64,000 nucleotides of DNA from Eremomyces bilateralis CBS 781.70 (GCF_010015585.1 NW_022985070.1:496001-560000), one strand, 5' to 3'. Positions 1-11,530 are shown, numbered from the stretch's first letter. The notes: generated by a model from the letters alone, not told the origin. Translations and numbers: made by a program.

Positions 1-2228
1 GAACACCAATCCCTCGGTTCCCCAGGTCTATGGTATCTTTATCACCAACGCGTGCACAGGGAGAAATAACGCGGGCGTCGCCAGCTGCCGTCTACAAGAG
101 TTCAGAAACAGTTGGAGGTATCGACGACACTACAGAACTTGCTCGGGCTACCCTAGCAATAAATCGCGGCAAACATGGCCGTAAAGATTCTCAGGAGTTA
201 CTTCGAAGATTAGCAAATGCTACCAGCGGCACTCCGAGTCCACGGCCAAGACCAGAAGTCGAGAAATCACCGAATGAGTTGATGGCGGCTGGGAGAGAAG
301 CGCAAGATAACGCCAAATCTTTACCATCAGAGGATGAAAAGTTGGACGTGCCTCAGAATGATGACCGCGGCAGACGCTCACTTGATATTTTGAAGCCGAA
401 CACTGAGACGAATGACGACCGACAGAGCACAAACCGGCCATTCTCTCGTGCACGACGTACCCGTCCTGCACCCTTTAAGGACCTTGCATTCCAAGATCAC
501 GCCGAAGTTCTTGATGAGCTGCAAACAAACCCAGTCGGAGATGGTGCCTCGAAACCGCCAGGAAACGAAGCGCGGGAACCAAAGACCCCAGTAGTAACTG
601 GGGCATGGATCAACACCCCTGATCCAAAGATTTCCGCTTCTGTAAAGAGCTCCAGGTTCTCTTCGCCGCAGAAAGCGAAAGAGAAGAAAGTCAAAGAGAA
701 CGAACATCCCAAGGCGTCAAGAGAAATGCCTTCCGTATCTCCTCCGCGTCAGAAAGTTGGTGTTGACATCCAAAAATCTCCATCTCGGTCTAAGGGTCGG
801 ATATCCGAGCCGCCACCGCTCCCTCCCTCCGCACTCGCTCACATTCTTTCTACCTCTGGAAACAACTTTGGTGACTCAACCATTGATTCTCTGGAAGGAA
901 TACTCCACCCATCCGGCGACACCACCACTATCCCGGACCCAAACACAATACTTCTACCGGAGTCTGTCGATGATCCGGATGACCAACCCGTAGATGAGGA
1001 CGACACTCTGCAAGGTTTCCCAGAATCTTCTAGGGGCGTCCGAACTGATGCAGAACGCCGACGAAGAGCGGAATCATTTGCTTTGCGGGACATGAATTCG
1101 CGCCTACGACTCGCAAGACAGGGCATTCGCGATGCGAAGCGTGGGATTCGAGACCTGGAAAACAAAGTTGAGAAGTCGGCAACGCCAACAAGCCCACAGC
1201 CTACGGTACCGGCTACTAAAGGACCTGAAAAGCAGCCAAGGGGTAATCCATCGACTGTACCACCCGTCCCGCCGCTCTCGCACTGTCCTCATTGCAACAT
1301 GCCTATTCATGTTACTGCTCCATCAATACCGCTTTCATTCTCATCTATCGCCTCCTTCCTGTTCTCGCTCTTCTTTCTCCCGGCGCCTCCCACCTCTCGC
1401 CTCCCTTATCGACCGACCAGGCTCGGCTACGTCACGCTATTCATCGTCCTCTGGGCTATCATCGAGCAGAACCTATGCAACGCATACTGCCATCCGAGGT
1501 ACACCCACATTAAAACCACGCCACTCGGAATCGCCTCGGACGCACCGGAATTCCCCATTGTCACCCTTACCTTCATCTGGCGCGCCATCAGCCCTATCCT
1601 CCGTCCGTTCACTCCCATCTACGAAGACATCCTGTCCCCGATCCTCTCTCCCTTCTCCACCGTCGCCCTCATTCTTGCCCGTTCAATGTCAGGTATCCAT
1701 GGCCTCGGTGCGTGGGGTCGAGACGACTGGATGAGCGGGACCGGGGTTGACGCATATAGCTACGGGATGGGCTTCAGTCCACCCCCACCCACGGCGTGGA
1801 GCGAATGGTGGGCGCGGATGGGACCGAAGATCTGGGGTGACGAATGGAATGCGAGGGACGAGAGGATGTGGGCATGGTCAGAGGCGAACGGGAAGCGGAT
1901 TCAGGAGACGACCAGCGAAGGAAAGGGCAAGTTAGAGAAAGCGCCCCCGCTGCAAGAGGAGCGAGACCGGGTGGACAAGGAGACTACGAAACCGACGAGC
2001 CAGGTTCACTATCAGCCGGTGGAAGAGAAGGCTCAAGAGCCGGCTCCTGACCCCTGGAAGGATGAGACGGTCAATATATGGGAGTCGGCCAGCATATGGG
2101 AGAACGTGGCCGATAAGGGCGAGGAAAATACGAAGGGTGAAGGCGGATGGGGTGGTTGGTGGTCCTCGAAAAAGGTACCTGTTCATGACCCGGATGATGT
2201 GGGAATGGACCAGGATGAGGAACTCTGA
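1..2228 (+). CDS. Partial membrane protein of unknown function, 5' end outside the window
   Basis: The frame is open from the left edge through the first ATG at base 30 to the TGA ending at 2228, so the true start probably lies upstream. The visible protein is 732 residues from that ATG. Roughly residues 1-410 are low-complexity and charged, and look disordered, with a basic patch (RRTRP) and a glutamate/arginine-rich helix near 345-385 that could form a coiled coil. A CPHC-x3-H zinc-ribbon-like motif follows near residue 416. Two hydrophobic segments (about 430-450 and 464-483) and a weaker third (about 507-525) suggest an integral membrane protein. The tail is Trp-, Gly- and Glu-rich and ends acidic. 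I do not recognise the family. The gene is convergent with the TBC gene downstream. That it is a real gene is well supported by frame length and composition; its function is unknown. Confidence 0.75.
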   Translation, partial: TPIPRFPRSMVSLSPTRAQGEITRASPAAVYKSSETVGGIDDTTELARATLAINRGKHGRKDSQELLRRLANATSGTPSPRPRPEVEKSPNELMAAGREAQDNAKSLPSEDEKLDVPQNDDRGRRSLDILKPNTETNDDRQSTNRPFSRARRTRPAPFKDLAFQDHAEVLDELQTNPVGDGASKPPGNEAREPKTPVVTGAWINTPDPKISASVKSSRFSSPQKAKEKKVKENEHPKASREMPSVSPPRQKVGVDIQKSPSRSKGRISEPPPLPPSALAHILSTSGNNFGDSTIDSLEGILHPSGDTTTIPDPNTILLPESVDDPDDQPVDEDDTLQGFPESSRGVRTDAERRRRAESFALRDMNSRLRLARQGIRDAKRGIRDLENKVEKSATPTSPQPTVPATKGPEKQPRGNPSTVPPVPPLSHCPHCNMPIHVTAPSIPLSFSSIASFLFSLFFLPAPPTSRLPYRPTRLGYVTLFIVLWAIIEQNLCNAYCHPRYTHIKTTPLGIASDAPEFPIVTLTFIWRAISPILRPFTPIYEDILSPILSPFSTVALILARSMSGIHGLGAWGRDDWMSGTGVDAYSYGMGFSPPPPTAWSEWWARMGPKIWGDEWNARDERMWAWSEANGKRIQETTSEGKGKLEKAPPLQEERDRVDKETTKPTSQVHYQPVEEKAQEPAPDPWKDETVNIWESASIWENVADKGEENTKGEGGWGGWWSSKKVPVHDPDDVGMDQDEEL

Positions 2229-2663
2229 CCTTCCCGTACGCATCTGTGTTAACATTGTTCTGCGGTTTAGGTCTGGAACTGGGTATTGAATGCGAGCATG
2301 GCGTTGAGGGAGCATTTACTAGCGCTGCTCTCCCGGTTTTGGGGGTAGCATGCAGGGCATTTATATTGTATTGATTGCGAGCGTATGTTCGAGTTCGAAC
2401 GGTTGCGAATGACGCACATATCGATGCTATGGCGAGGGGACGGGACAGGATGACGTCCCATTCCGATATTTGGCATATTTCATGTCATACATCAATAGTC
2501 GAAATGCCACGAGAATTTAAGATATTCGTTTGGGTCTAATAATATATGGTATGCATGATGCATGCAGCAGGTATTGAAATGCTCTATGCTCGCTCATCAT
2601 GGCATTCATTTCGCCAATCATTCCCAGAAAACATGATAGAACCAGACCTCTAAATCGATGGTA
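2229..2663. other. Intergenic, between convergent genes
   Basis: This 435-bp stretch holds the 3' ends of two convergent genes. It is more AT-rich than the flanking coding sequence. I see no further gene, RNA or repeat in it. Confidence 0.6.
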
Positions 2664-5399
2664 TCAAGGACTCTCTGCCGCTATCTTTCTCCTTGCTTTG
2701 CTAACGCTCCTCGTGACCCGTGCCCGACTAGCCGCTCTTCTCAACCCGCCTATGACGCCTCTCTCCTCCCGTTCTTCCGTATCCACCAAACCAGGCACCA
2801 TCAACACACCGGCAGCGCTGGCGCTCCCCTTCAGCAACCGCCGCCGCCACCGTCGTCGCTCGTCGATGAGCTCTTGGTTCACGCTTCCGAACCCCTTCCG
2901 CTTCCAGCACGCCTCCATCAGCATGTTCACGTCGAGCATTTTCCGCGGCAGCGTCTGCACGACCTGGAACACTTCCATGGGGTCCTCGATGGCGCGGATG
3001 GACGGCTCCCCGAGCTTGAAGATGGCGAGGGACACGCGGAAGAGCGTCTTGCTGCCTTCATAGAAGAGGCTATCCCAGACTCGGAGCGTAGACTCGATGG
3101 GCAAGGTGCCGATGAAGAGCGACATGAACCACGGGGTGGTGGCGAGCGAGACGGTGGGAAGTCGAGGCTGGGCGGGGCCGAGTCCCGGCGCTCCCCGCTT
3201 ACCGGGAGCGGGATTGAGATCGGCGGGGTCGCCGTCGTCGATTCTGTTCCAGACAGCGGGGAGATGTTCGCGGAGGAGGTCCATGAGCACGCCGATGTCG
3301 ACGTTGGCTTCGAGGACGCGGGCGTGGGTGCCTGGGAGGTGGACGGATGTAATGACGTCGAGGAGGATAAACGCCTTTTCTTCGTCAGATTTGAGGAAGA
3401 GTAGGAGAAGCCCGGCGATGAAATTGAGGGATTGGCAATAACCGATTTGCGGGTTGTGCAGGGCGAAGGCGCGGAGAACGCGTCGGAGGGAATTGAGGAT
3501 TGGAGGGTCCGGAGGATCAGGCCATGACTCGGGAGACGACTCGGGAGATGAAAGGGGTGTGGTGGGAGGATCGGGCTTAAAGCTGATGTTGTCGGGGAAG
3601 GTTCGGTGTAGGTCGCGTTCGATATGTTCGCGGTCGGCATCATTGAGTCCGCCCTCATCTTCGGGTTTCTCGCATCGTCGAACCAATTCCCAATACACGC
3701 CTTGCATTCGAGCCAGTCGGCCGGGACCTCCGGCATACCAGAACCAGGCTGCTCCTCGCCACTCAGGAGGGATGCCTTTTCGAACATACCGCTTGACCTT
3801 CTCACTCTTAGGAGGAAATCGGATTGGATCGTCGGTCATCAGCCCGTATGCTCTCATGAGCGCATACCACTTCTTACGCCGTCGTTCGATGTATTGTGTG
3901 TAATTTGTATTCCATGCATCGTATTCGGCCTTCGAGATGTACTGATTCGACTTCTTGAACCCATATCGATCTCTAGGAACAGGGGCGGCTGGTCGAGGGT
4001 GGGTATTAGGATTAGGGTTAGGATTAGGATTTGAATTAAGATTAGGATTAGGAGTTGGATTCGGATTCGGATTCGGATCTCGGCTTTCAAAGATCTGAGC
4101 GGATGTCCGCACGATGTGAGCTGGTTCTTCCACAGGCGGTGCGAGGGTCGACTTTGCCTTGGGCTTTGGTGGAGTATCAAAGAGCGTGGTTCGACTAATG
4201 CTCTCCGCCGACCGAGCTTTCCTCAGCGGTGGTAACGTCTCGGGTTGAGATATCGGTAGTAGTCCTTCCGGAGACTGGGATGCACGTTCGAAGCGAGCAT
4301 TGTACAACGGTTGCGTATGGGCAATGTGTCTGTTATCATCTCCAGCGGGGATATCAGAATCGTCATTGAAACCATCCTCATACATCCCGATCGCATCTTC
4401 GACGCTCATATTAATGTCCTCCATGCCTGGAGGGACGTTGGAACGTCCGAAATCGCTCACAGATGTAGCCTTGGTCAAGACACTGCTCCTTTCCGTATCG
4501 GTCGTGTAATACCCGGACGATGTGTTCGTCCAAGCGGACCGGAAACTCGCTCTGACTTCCGATGGGCCATCTCTCCCTGTTTGTGGTTCTCTCCGTAAAG
4601 AAGATTGGTAGCTGTCTCTCACTGAACTGTATCCGTCGACCCGTTGCAACCCTGATCCCTCTCTTCTCATTCCAGCCCGGCTCAGGCTAAAATCTGGAAT
4701 GGAGGTCGAAGTGCGCAAGGAATGAAAGGAGGGTGGCGCCCTTGACGATGCGTTCGAAGAGAAGGTTTGGCCTCGGGCTCGTGTGGTAGATGGGCGGGGA
4801 GATTTGCTGGTTTCGCGTCGTCGGCCATTCTGGTCTCTTGCATTGGACCTAGACTGTCCATTGGACAGAGGTGACCGCCTCTCTCCTCTCAGCCGCGGAG
4901 AGTGCCCATTTCGAGTAATATCATCCCCCGACATGGCTGACGATACTGTCGGTGATTGCTGCGACGGTTTCGGAAGTTGGGAGTCATGGGGAGAAGGTGG
5001 TGAGAGGTCTGATCGGAATTTCGGACTGGACAGTTTGCTCGGTGAAGATATCGGAGTGATGGGCGATGATTCTGCGCTGCCAGACAACGGCGAAGTATTG
5101 GTGACCAGTTTGCTGTCTGTTTGTATCGATCGAATTGGGATCCTGTCCAGCTTTGGTACAGGGCTGTCCATCCTCTGAGAAGATTTTCGGTCCAAAGATA
5201 GATTCTCATGGGGTCGGGGAAGGCTCTCTGGCGTCTCAAGTTGAGGATCTGAATATTCCGATGGACGAGGTGCCCCATCAGTCATCGAGCTTTGCTGTGG
5301 GATTGCAGGCTGCAACACATTTGAGCCTAAGAAGTCGTCGAAGTCGAGAGCGGACTTGTCGATTTCAGGAAGGGACATCATCGTTGGATGATATTCCAT
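2664..5399 (-). CDS. TBC-domain Rab GTPase-activating protein
   Basis: This is a single-exon frame of 911 residues starting at the ATG at 5399. Residues 1-440 are Ser/Pro-rich and probably disordered, followed by an Asn-Pro repeat at about 441-466. The TBC domain covers about 540-800. It opens with KGIPPEWRGAAWFWYAGG near 546, has the arginine-finger block ERDLHRTFPDN near 598 and the glutamine-finger block GYCQSLNF near 655, and continues through a TTPWFMSLF block and a C-terminal helix. Both catalytic fingers are present, so GAP activity towards a Rab-type GTPase is expected from family knowledge. The layout resembles fungal Msb3/Gyp3-like proteins of polarised secretion, but the specific Rab cannot be read from sequence. 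The C terminus is rich in Arg and Lys. Confidence 0.9.
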   Translation of the reverse strand: MEYHPTMMSLPEIDKSALDFDDFLGSNVLQPAIPQQSSMTDGAPRPSEYSDPQLETPESLPRPHENLSLDRKSSQRMDSPVPKLDRIPIRSIQTDSKLVTNTSPLSGSAESSPITPISSPSKLSSPKFRSDLSPPSPHDSQLPKPSQQSPTVSSAMSGDDITRNGHSPRLRGERRSPLSNGQSRSNARDQNGRRRETSKSPRPSTTRARGQTFSSNASSRAPPSFHSLRTSTSIPDFSLSRAGMRREGSGLQRVDGYSSVRDSYQSSLRREPQTGRDGPSEVRASFRSAWTNTSSGYYTTDTERSSVLTKATSVSDFGRSNVPPGMEDINMSVEDAIGMYEDGFNDDSDIPAGDDNRHIAHTQPLYNARFERASQSPEGLLPISQPETLPPLRKARSAESISRTTLFDTPPKPKAKSTLAPPVEEPAHIVRTSAQIFESRDPNPNPNPTPNPNLNSNPNPNPNPNTHPRPAAPVPRDRYGFKKSNQYISKAEYDAWNTNYTQYIERRRKKWYALMRAYGLMTDDPIRFPPKSEKVKRYVRKGIPPEWRGAAWFWYAGGPGRLARMQGVYWELVRRCEKPEDEGGLNDADREHIERDLHRTFPDNISFKPDPPTTPLSSPESSPESWPDPPDPPILNSLRRVLRAFALHNPQIGYCQSLNFIAGLLLLFLKSDEEKAFILLDVITSVHLPGTHARVLEANVDIGVLMDLLREHLPAVWNRIDDGDPADLNPAPGKRGAPGLGPAQPRLPTVSLATTPWFMSLFIGTLPIESTLRVWDSLFYEGSKTLFRVSLAIFKLGEPSIRAIEDPMEVFQVVQTLPRKMLDVNMLMEACWKRKGFGSVNQELIDERRRWRRRLLKGSASAAGVLMVPGLVDTEEREERGVIGGLRRAASRARVTRSVSKARRKIAAESP
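4001..4077 (-). repeat. Telomere-like GGATTA/GGGTTA repeat coding for Asn-Pro repeats
   Basis: On the + strand this tract is a chain of degenerate hexamers (GGATTA, GGGTTA, then GGATTC). Read on the - strand inside the TBC gene, it encodes an Asn-Pro repeat of about 12 units with a few Thr and Ser replacements. The frame is maintained throughout, so it is an in-frame coding hexamer repeat. Confidence 0.85.
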
Positions 5400-7014
5400 A
5401 CGTCCTCACACAACCACATCCTCAAGAGAAGATCAAGCCAAGCTCACGTTTCGCTTTGAATCATTGTTGTTCCGATAGTTTTCTTGTTGATCATGGGATC
5501 TGGGAACGAGGGACCAGGTTCCGAACGACCGAGCTTCGAAGTTCGAATAGGCAATGTCCCAATTGAGGGAGAAATGAGCGTGATATGCGAGTGAATGGAA
5601 TGGGAGGTCGACACAAGGGATACGATCAATGCCTGTAATAGTGGATACGAAAGTCTTGAACAGATGAAGCAGGGAAGATGAACGGCAAATGGTTTGATTC
5701 TTCCGTTTGATGTTCACCGGACGGACGTCTGGACAGGTTTAGGATGTGTGTGAAGATAGATAGTATCCTGTAACTACCAACTTTCGTCCTTCTTTCCAGG
5801 CATTCCCTGGCGTACGTGGAGTGTGGACAGTCCAATCATTAAGAGTAAGAATGACGCGGGCCAACTCTCTGACGATATTCCGTAATTTAATATCGTTTGT
5901 GCTTGTGCTTCCTGACAGAATCCTGACTAGTTAAGAGACCTTTCTTGTTTTTCTCGATTTCTGCACTGCAATTAAACTGTTGTTCCGTGGTAATGTTATG
6001 TGACAAGGAACCGCTCCGACAATCTTCCATATTAACATCGATTCCCAGTCCAGGAAAAGGAGTAATCAATCCCTGAGAAGAAGGACATGTTTGGATGCAT
6101 TGTTTATCCAGTAGGGAATATGCATTCTCTGATTCTCATAATCTCTTCCTTCGTTGGATCATTTATTCATTCCCCATTCACCCACTTGCGCTGTGAGTGC
6201 GCTCGCTCCAGGGCCAGTGATCAATAATCACTGACAAACGCGTTTCAGATCTTGCTCCAAAAGTCAAAATAAAAACACCAGGTGCCAAACGCGTTCCTGG
6301 CGCGCGGTCGCTCAGACCGTCAGATGGGACGGGGTTTTGGCCATTCCGCTTCCAGATTGGCGGGTTCCGGAAGGATTGCCGGCTGCCGCTGAAATCGGTG
6401 AAATGATCATTTCCTCAGTCCCACATTATCGCGAAACTCGTCCATTTGGCTGTTTTTAACTTTGCAGCTAGATTCCGTCGATTCCCTTGCATGATCCATC
6501 GCTATTCACTGCATGCTGTAGCCTGGAATAGTATCAAAAGATCGGACTAAACCAAGCCAGTGGTGACATGGTGCCACTGGTGAGTGGACCGAGAACATAC
6601 TGTACTGTCGGCCGGTAGCGATAAATGTGGCTTACACCATCCATCAATGCGGGCATCTAATTTCCCTGAAGATGAGGAAATGAGGAACTGAAGCATCACG
6701 AGTCGGGCCTGCAGCTCCAATAATCGCCAATTGGGATGCCCTTGCACCGAAGTATTCTTCATCCCCATCATTGATCATTGTGTAAGTGTACTGAATACTG
6801 ATTAAGCATTTCAAAGTACTGGCATAAGACACATATACCCGCAATAGATCTACGGAGGAGCAGTCCGTTCTCCAATCTCTCCTAAGTCATCGAACAATAT
6901 GGTCGGATCATGTCCAATCCAGGGCATCATCCCCTGATGTTAGATGGTATGTAGTCACTTATCACTATCATGTGGCAGTCAGGTGGAGCCGTGGAGGACT
7001 TCATTCTTCGAAGT
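5400..7014. other. Intergenic: TBC gene promoter and leader, phosphatase 3' side
   Basis: These 1.6 kb separate the start of the TBC gene from the stop of the phosphatase gene; both are on the - strand. I found no open frame with convincing composition or conserved motifs. A leader intron for the TBC gene is possible but unproven. No repeat or RNA gene was recognised. Confidence 0.5.
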
Positions 7015-7970
7015 TCAACCACTCGATATTAACAGCGATTTGACTCTCCTCTGCATGTCATCGTTGACGTCAATACTCAGAAGATAGTCCCTGATTCCGC
7101 CATACTTGTCGTTCACCTCGCCCGTTACTTTTTCTACGAAGTCAGGCGCGGTACGGGCAAATAGGTCTCCCAGACCAGTATTAATAGCGGACAACTCCCG
7201 TCGTCGTTCGTCCGCTTCCTGGCTCTGCGATTCGTCGGACTTTCGATAGTCATGGTCGATCGCTTCAGACGGCACTCCAAGCAGCATCAATACCAACAGC
7301 ACCGTCAAGCCGGTGCGATCCTTCCCTTGCGTGCAATGTAGAAGAACCGGATAGTTGGACTCATCCTGCAGGATCTCAAACATCGCGCGTATCTCCGCTC
7401 CACAGGCGGTCACCGTGTCGACGGCCAGTCCGACCAGGCCGCGCTTGAGCAGCACGTGTTTGGCGATCAGATTAATCATTTCTATACGATATCCACCCAT
7501 ATATAGAAATATGAGCTGGATGTAAGCCGGCCAGGAGAGTTGCGCAACCACGGCATTCTGGTAGCCTTTGCCATTGAGGTTGATATGATAGTAAGTGACT
7601 CCTGGAAGCTTTGCGGGCTCCGGGACTGAAGGGTCGGTTTTGTATTTCGCGGCTTGTCGGCGGAGCTCAGTATCGGTACGAAGGTCGATGATCGCGCGAA
7701 GGCCGATGGAGGATGTGAGTTTTTCACAATCGGAAGGGGTACATTCATCCGGTCGTGAGGAACGGAAGAGTTGTCCGGGTCTGAGAAATCTGCTCGACGA
7801 CTGCGTTAGTCTGTCTACTCCTAAATATCATATTCTCTGGTAAGGCTCGGTCAGGGGACGGACTCTTTGCCGACAAAGGTATTCACTGTCTGGCCAACAT
7901 CTCGGAAGTTCAGGAGTCTGTCGAATGGTATCTCGGGGTCTAGACCTGTATCGGAGTTGAGGACATCCAT
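7015..7970 (-). CDS. Tyrosine phosphatase family protein (Y_phosphatase3-like, CX5R)
   Basis: Proposed exons are 7860-7970 and 7015-7800, giving 298 residues. Exon 1 carries PFDRLLNFRDVGQTVNTFVG and exon 2 continues with LRPGQLFRSSRPDE, the usual N-terminal signature of this fungal family. The P-loop HCTQGKDRTGLT lies near residues 188-199 and matches HCX5R, with Cys as nucleophile and Arg as phosphate-binding residue. The family hydrolyses phosphotyrosine or phosphoinositide-type substrates; the substrate here is unknown. The acceptor after a CTAAC branch site is clear. The donor that fits phase is GTCCCC, which is atypical; GTGAAT 39 bases earlier (7898) also keeps frame but would remove conserved residues. 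It is transcribed away from eis1 across an 839-bp shared upstream region. Confidence 0.88.
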
Positions 7971-8809
7971 CGCCTTAACCTAAGCTTTTGATCGATGTTG
8001 ATGTTAGGTGTCATGCAGTGGATACGGGCGGCGACATTTGAGTTCTAGAGCGGGCTTTCCCAAAAGCCCAGAAATCAAGAAAGCAAGATCTTTGATTCCC
8101 TGTGTCGATCACCAGCGGGGAACAACGACTTCCACCGGTTTCATGTTCCAACTCGCGACTCCCATCCTTCCAGTTCCTGAGCAGCGGAACATGGATTGTT
8201 TGAAGCCCGATGGGCAAATCATTTCCCAAATTCCCGGTTAATTTCTCTGCCAGCAGATCTGGAGTGACTTATGGCATTTCGCTGATTCTCCCATCTTATT
8301 GAGTCTACACATCATGAATTTGGCTCTTTCCTGTTGGATACGGATAGGTATTATCATGGGAGGATTCGCTCTACCATCTGCGAAAACCACATTCTTGAAA
8401 CAATTCTCCTGCCTGTTATGGTCTCCAGAAGGCCAGATGTTCAGCAAGAAGGAGAGCGTCCAAACTGGATCCCAGGGTTCAATTCGACATGGAGAGCTCC
8501 CAGATTCCCGCTGGCTGAGACTTCTATTCCCGCAGGGTTCCGCAGGATCAGCGGGGATGCTTGGCTGACGTGCTGAACCGTACATCGATCGGTCCAGAGT
8601 CCAGACTCGAGAGATGCCATGGGATGTTTCGCGTGGTGATAATGATGCATTCTTGACATCGTCTAGCTGGATGTCCATGACGAGAGTTGAGAGCCTCTAT
8701 CAGCTCCTCTCGTTCCCATCCCATCCTAATCTGCACCATTGTTACTCTACATATTCTCCTAGCATCTCAAAGTCATGTTCGACATCGTCAGCTAAAGTCC
8801 GGAGCTACC
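7971..8809. promoter_or_regulatory. Shared upstream region of divergent phosphatase and eis1 genes
   Basis: This 839-bp region lies between two divergent start codons and must hold both promoters. Frames of up to 146 codons occur on each strand, but they overlap one another and show no recognisable domain. I found no operator or TATA box I would defend. Confidence 0.5.
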
Positions 8810-11116
8810 ATGGCTACAATATGTCCTGATCTATCCGCCCATCGAAAGGGCAATAGGGAGGCGGATGCGCGGCTCTCGTCGGCAGGTAATTATTCCACAT
8901 CTTGACCGATATTGTTCCCATTCCCTGTTACTAACGACGTCGTCCTTCTAGGTGCCGCGGTTTCCTTGAGGCAAGCTCCTGCTCACACACTTCCGTCTTT
9001 CCCTGTTGTCGGACTTGGAAACAAAGAGTCATCCGCCGGAGCGGCGGCATCTCTAGCCCATGCGAACAAGCGATCCGTCGAATTATGGAAGCCCAATCCA
9101 GATGCAAGTACGGCAGGGTCAAGGGCTGCTATACTCGCTCATCGTGATCATGCCGGCACTCTCAGAAAAGGGAAAACTCCTGTGAAGTCGGAAGCGGCAA
9201 AGGAGGCAGTCACACCTAGGGATCATGGAGCACTTCTTGCAGCTACCAAAGCCGTGAAGATGAAGAGACAGCGAGCCGACTCAATGTCTGTGCGACCGGT
9301 TTCATCTTCAACATACCCCCGGAAAGATTCGGGACCCGGCTCTGGCGTGCCTGGATTGACATCTGCGGAAGAAGATATAGAGAGATCGCCTGCCCTTCGA
9401 GCATCGCGGATCCACAACATCGGAACCAACTTGCCGCGGGAAATGTACACCGAGCACCCCCCAGTTGGGATCGAAGTTGAGGAACAGCGTCACCAGACGG
9501 CTTTGAGGGCGTCTGCGATCAGCATGGCCAAGCAGATGTACAATGCCCGTGAAAAAGCCTCCGAACAAGCTTCACTGGATGTCTTGAAAGCTACTGCCGC
9601 AGAAGATGAGAAGAAGAAAGGTAGCGATTCTGGCAAGGCTCGGGTGCAGCAGTATTTGAATTTGCACGACGCGGCAAGAAAGCTTGCAAATGAGCGGCTC
9701 AAGCGGATCGATGACGAGGGAGAGTTTCGTGCATATAGGACCTATTATAGCTGCGATGATCCTTCACTGCAACAGAGGCGCAGCACCAGGGTCGGTATGG
9801 CAAGGCGGAGGGCGGCGAGTGATAGTTCTTCGACTTCACGATCAGTCAGCGGGGCTCGCGACGATATGGAGCAGAGCAAGGCCATTCGAGCGCAGATGTC
9901 GCAATTCAGCAATCTGTTGGCGGCCGTGGATGACAAAAAGCGGCGGCAAGATATGGAAAGGGTGCTGGTTGCAGCTCAAAAGAACGTCCACGCCCAAATG
10001 CTCCACATGGACGAGAAAGTCTACCAGGACACGGGAAGGATCCCATATGCAACCCAGGTGGAATGGGATCGCGAAGCGCAAGCATTGGCTGCTGAGAGGG
10101 GTGAGAAGCGTATGGAGCATTTCGGCAAGGTGGAAGTCGGCTTTGGGAGGTTCGTGGAAAGGGACGCAGTCGACAGGGTTGCCAGAGATCGGGTTAAGCC
10201 GACAATCGAGGATATCGATGACCAAGTTGAGGTACAGAAAGCTCAAGAGGAAGGACGGAGGCTTGACAGGGAGTATGAAAAGCGTCATGCGCGGTTGGAG
10301 AAGGAGAGAGAGGCGGAGTTGAAGGCGGACCTGAAGCGGGCTAAGAAGAAGTCGGCAATTGGGGGGATCGGTGATCAAGCAGAGGAACAGGAAACTCCAG
10401 AGGAAGTACGGAGGCTTGATATGGAGTATGAAAGGCATCATGCACAGTTGGAGAAAGAGAGAGACGCGGAATTGAAAGCGGAGCTGAAGCGGGTACGCAG
10501 TAAGTTATACGCTGATCATGAGACTTTGATAGTTACTAACGGTCCATAAGCTGAAGAGAAAGAGGAGAGACGCCTGTCTAAAGACGCGAGGCGGTCATCA
10601 ACCGAGGCTGCGGGCACTTCTGGTCCAAACACTGGCGAGCAGGAGAGAATTTCATCCTTACGGCAGAGTTCGGTGCCATATGGGGTAGTGGAAGGTTCGG
10701 CAGAAGCACCCACATCCCCATCTCCGGAAGTACAGCACACCGGCTTCCGCTCGTTCCTCTCGAAGTTGAAAAGTCGATCCAAAGATCCTGCCGAAGACGA
10801 GGCGCTTGAAGGGGGTAGAGGAAAGCAACGTGCTAGTCGTCCAGGCTTCGTCGGTGGTGCTCGCCTGAAGTCCAGGAACAGTGCAGAGTCCGGTCAAAAC
10901 CAACGGACCAAAAAGACTGGACAACGGCGTGGTTCTTCGTCCTCCACGGATCTTTATGATGATGGTACGAACCACAGAACATCCTCCGGCCGAGACCAGG
11001 ACATGGAGGAAGCGCGCGACCAAGTCAGCATGGATCAAATGGATCCTCCGAGATACTCTACTGGGGGAGTGACTGGCAATCCGCAGCGGGGTTCAGTGTT
11101 CCAGGAACACTTTTGA
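8810..11116 (+). CDS. eis1: Eisosome protein 1 (Eis1)
   Basis: Exons are 8810-8885, 8952-10499 and 10551-11116, giving 729 residues. Donors are GTAATT and GTAAGT, and both introns have ACTAAC branch sites before their acceptors. Near the N terminus, GAAASLAHANKRSVELWKP is the hallmark of fungal Eis1, with a second Ala-rich block (RAAILAHRD) after it. Residues about 340-560 are strongly Glu/Lys/Arg-rich, with repeated RRLD-x-EYE units, and are likely coiled coil. The C terminus is Ser/Arg-rich and disordered. Eis1 sits at eisosomes, the static furrows under the plasma membrane organised by BAR proteins Pil1 and Lsp1, and is needed for normal eisosome formation in yeast. The assignment rests on the N-terminal motif and overall architecture. 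Confidence 0.9.
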
Positions 11117-11530
11117 GGGAATGGTCTGGAGTCTGGGGCAATTGATTTTCTGGTCCTTTGGAGACTCGGGTTGGCATATCTGTGTTCACAGTGTGGACAG
11201 GGCCTGTAGATATTGCCTCAGGGTTGTGACATTGGACAATGTATATATACGATGATCTATGAACTGTACGCAGAGTTGGTGGCATATCTGCTAGAAATAG
11301 AATTGCTGCGTCCAAAATAATAGAACGATCTTTTCCGAAACGGTACCTTCACCAGCATGAAGCTGTTGTCCTGCCTCCTGATATTGATGCTGGTGGCAGT
11401 AAATGCTGACGTCACCATCAGTCGCCTTCAAAAACCAACTCCCTCCCATGCAATCAACTGAATTTGTACAGAACCATTTGACCTCAATTCTAAGTTGGCA
11501 CCCAATTTTTGCAATAGTCACCAGCTCAGT
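11117..11530. other. Intergenic: eis1 3' side and promoter of next gene
   Basis: This 414-bp stretch separates two co-oriented genes. I see no gene or repeat in it. Confidence 0.5.

Noticed and set aside
2658-3404. 248-codon + strand frame opposite the TBC domain
   Set aside because: It lies entirely within the conserved TBC exon on the other strand and its composition reflects that gene's codon bias.
4001-4077. Interstitial telomere or chromosome-end relic
   Set aside because: The repeat keeps the reading frame of the TBC gene and is flanked by unique coding sequence on both sides.
8238-8678. 146-codon - strand frame upstream of eis1
   Set aside because: It lies in a divergent promoter region, overlaps similar frames on the other strand, and has no recognisable domain.
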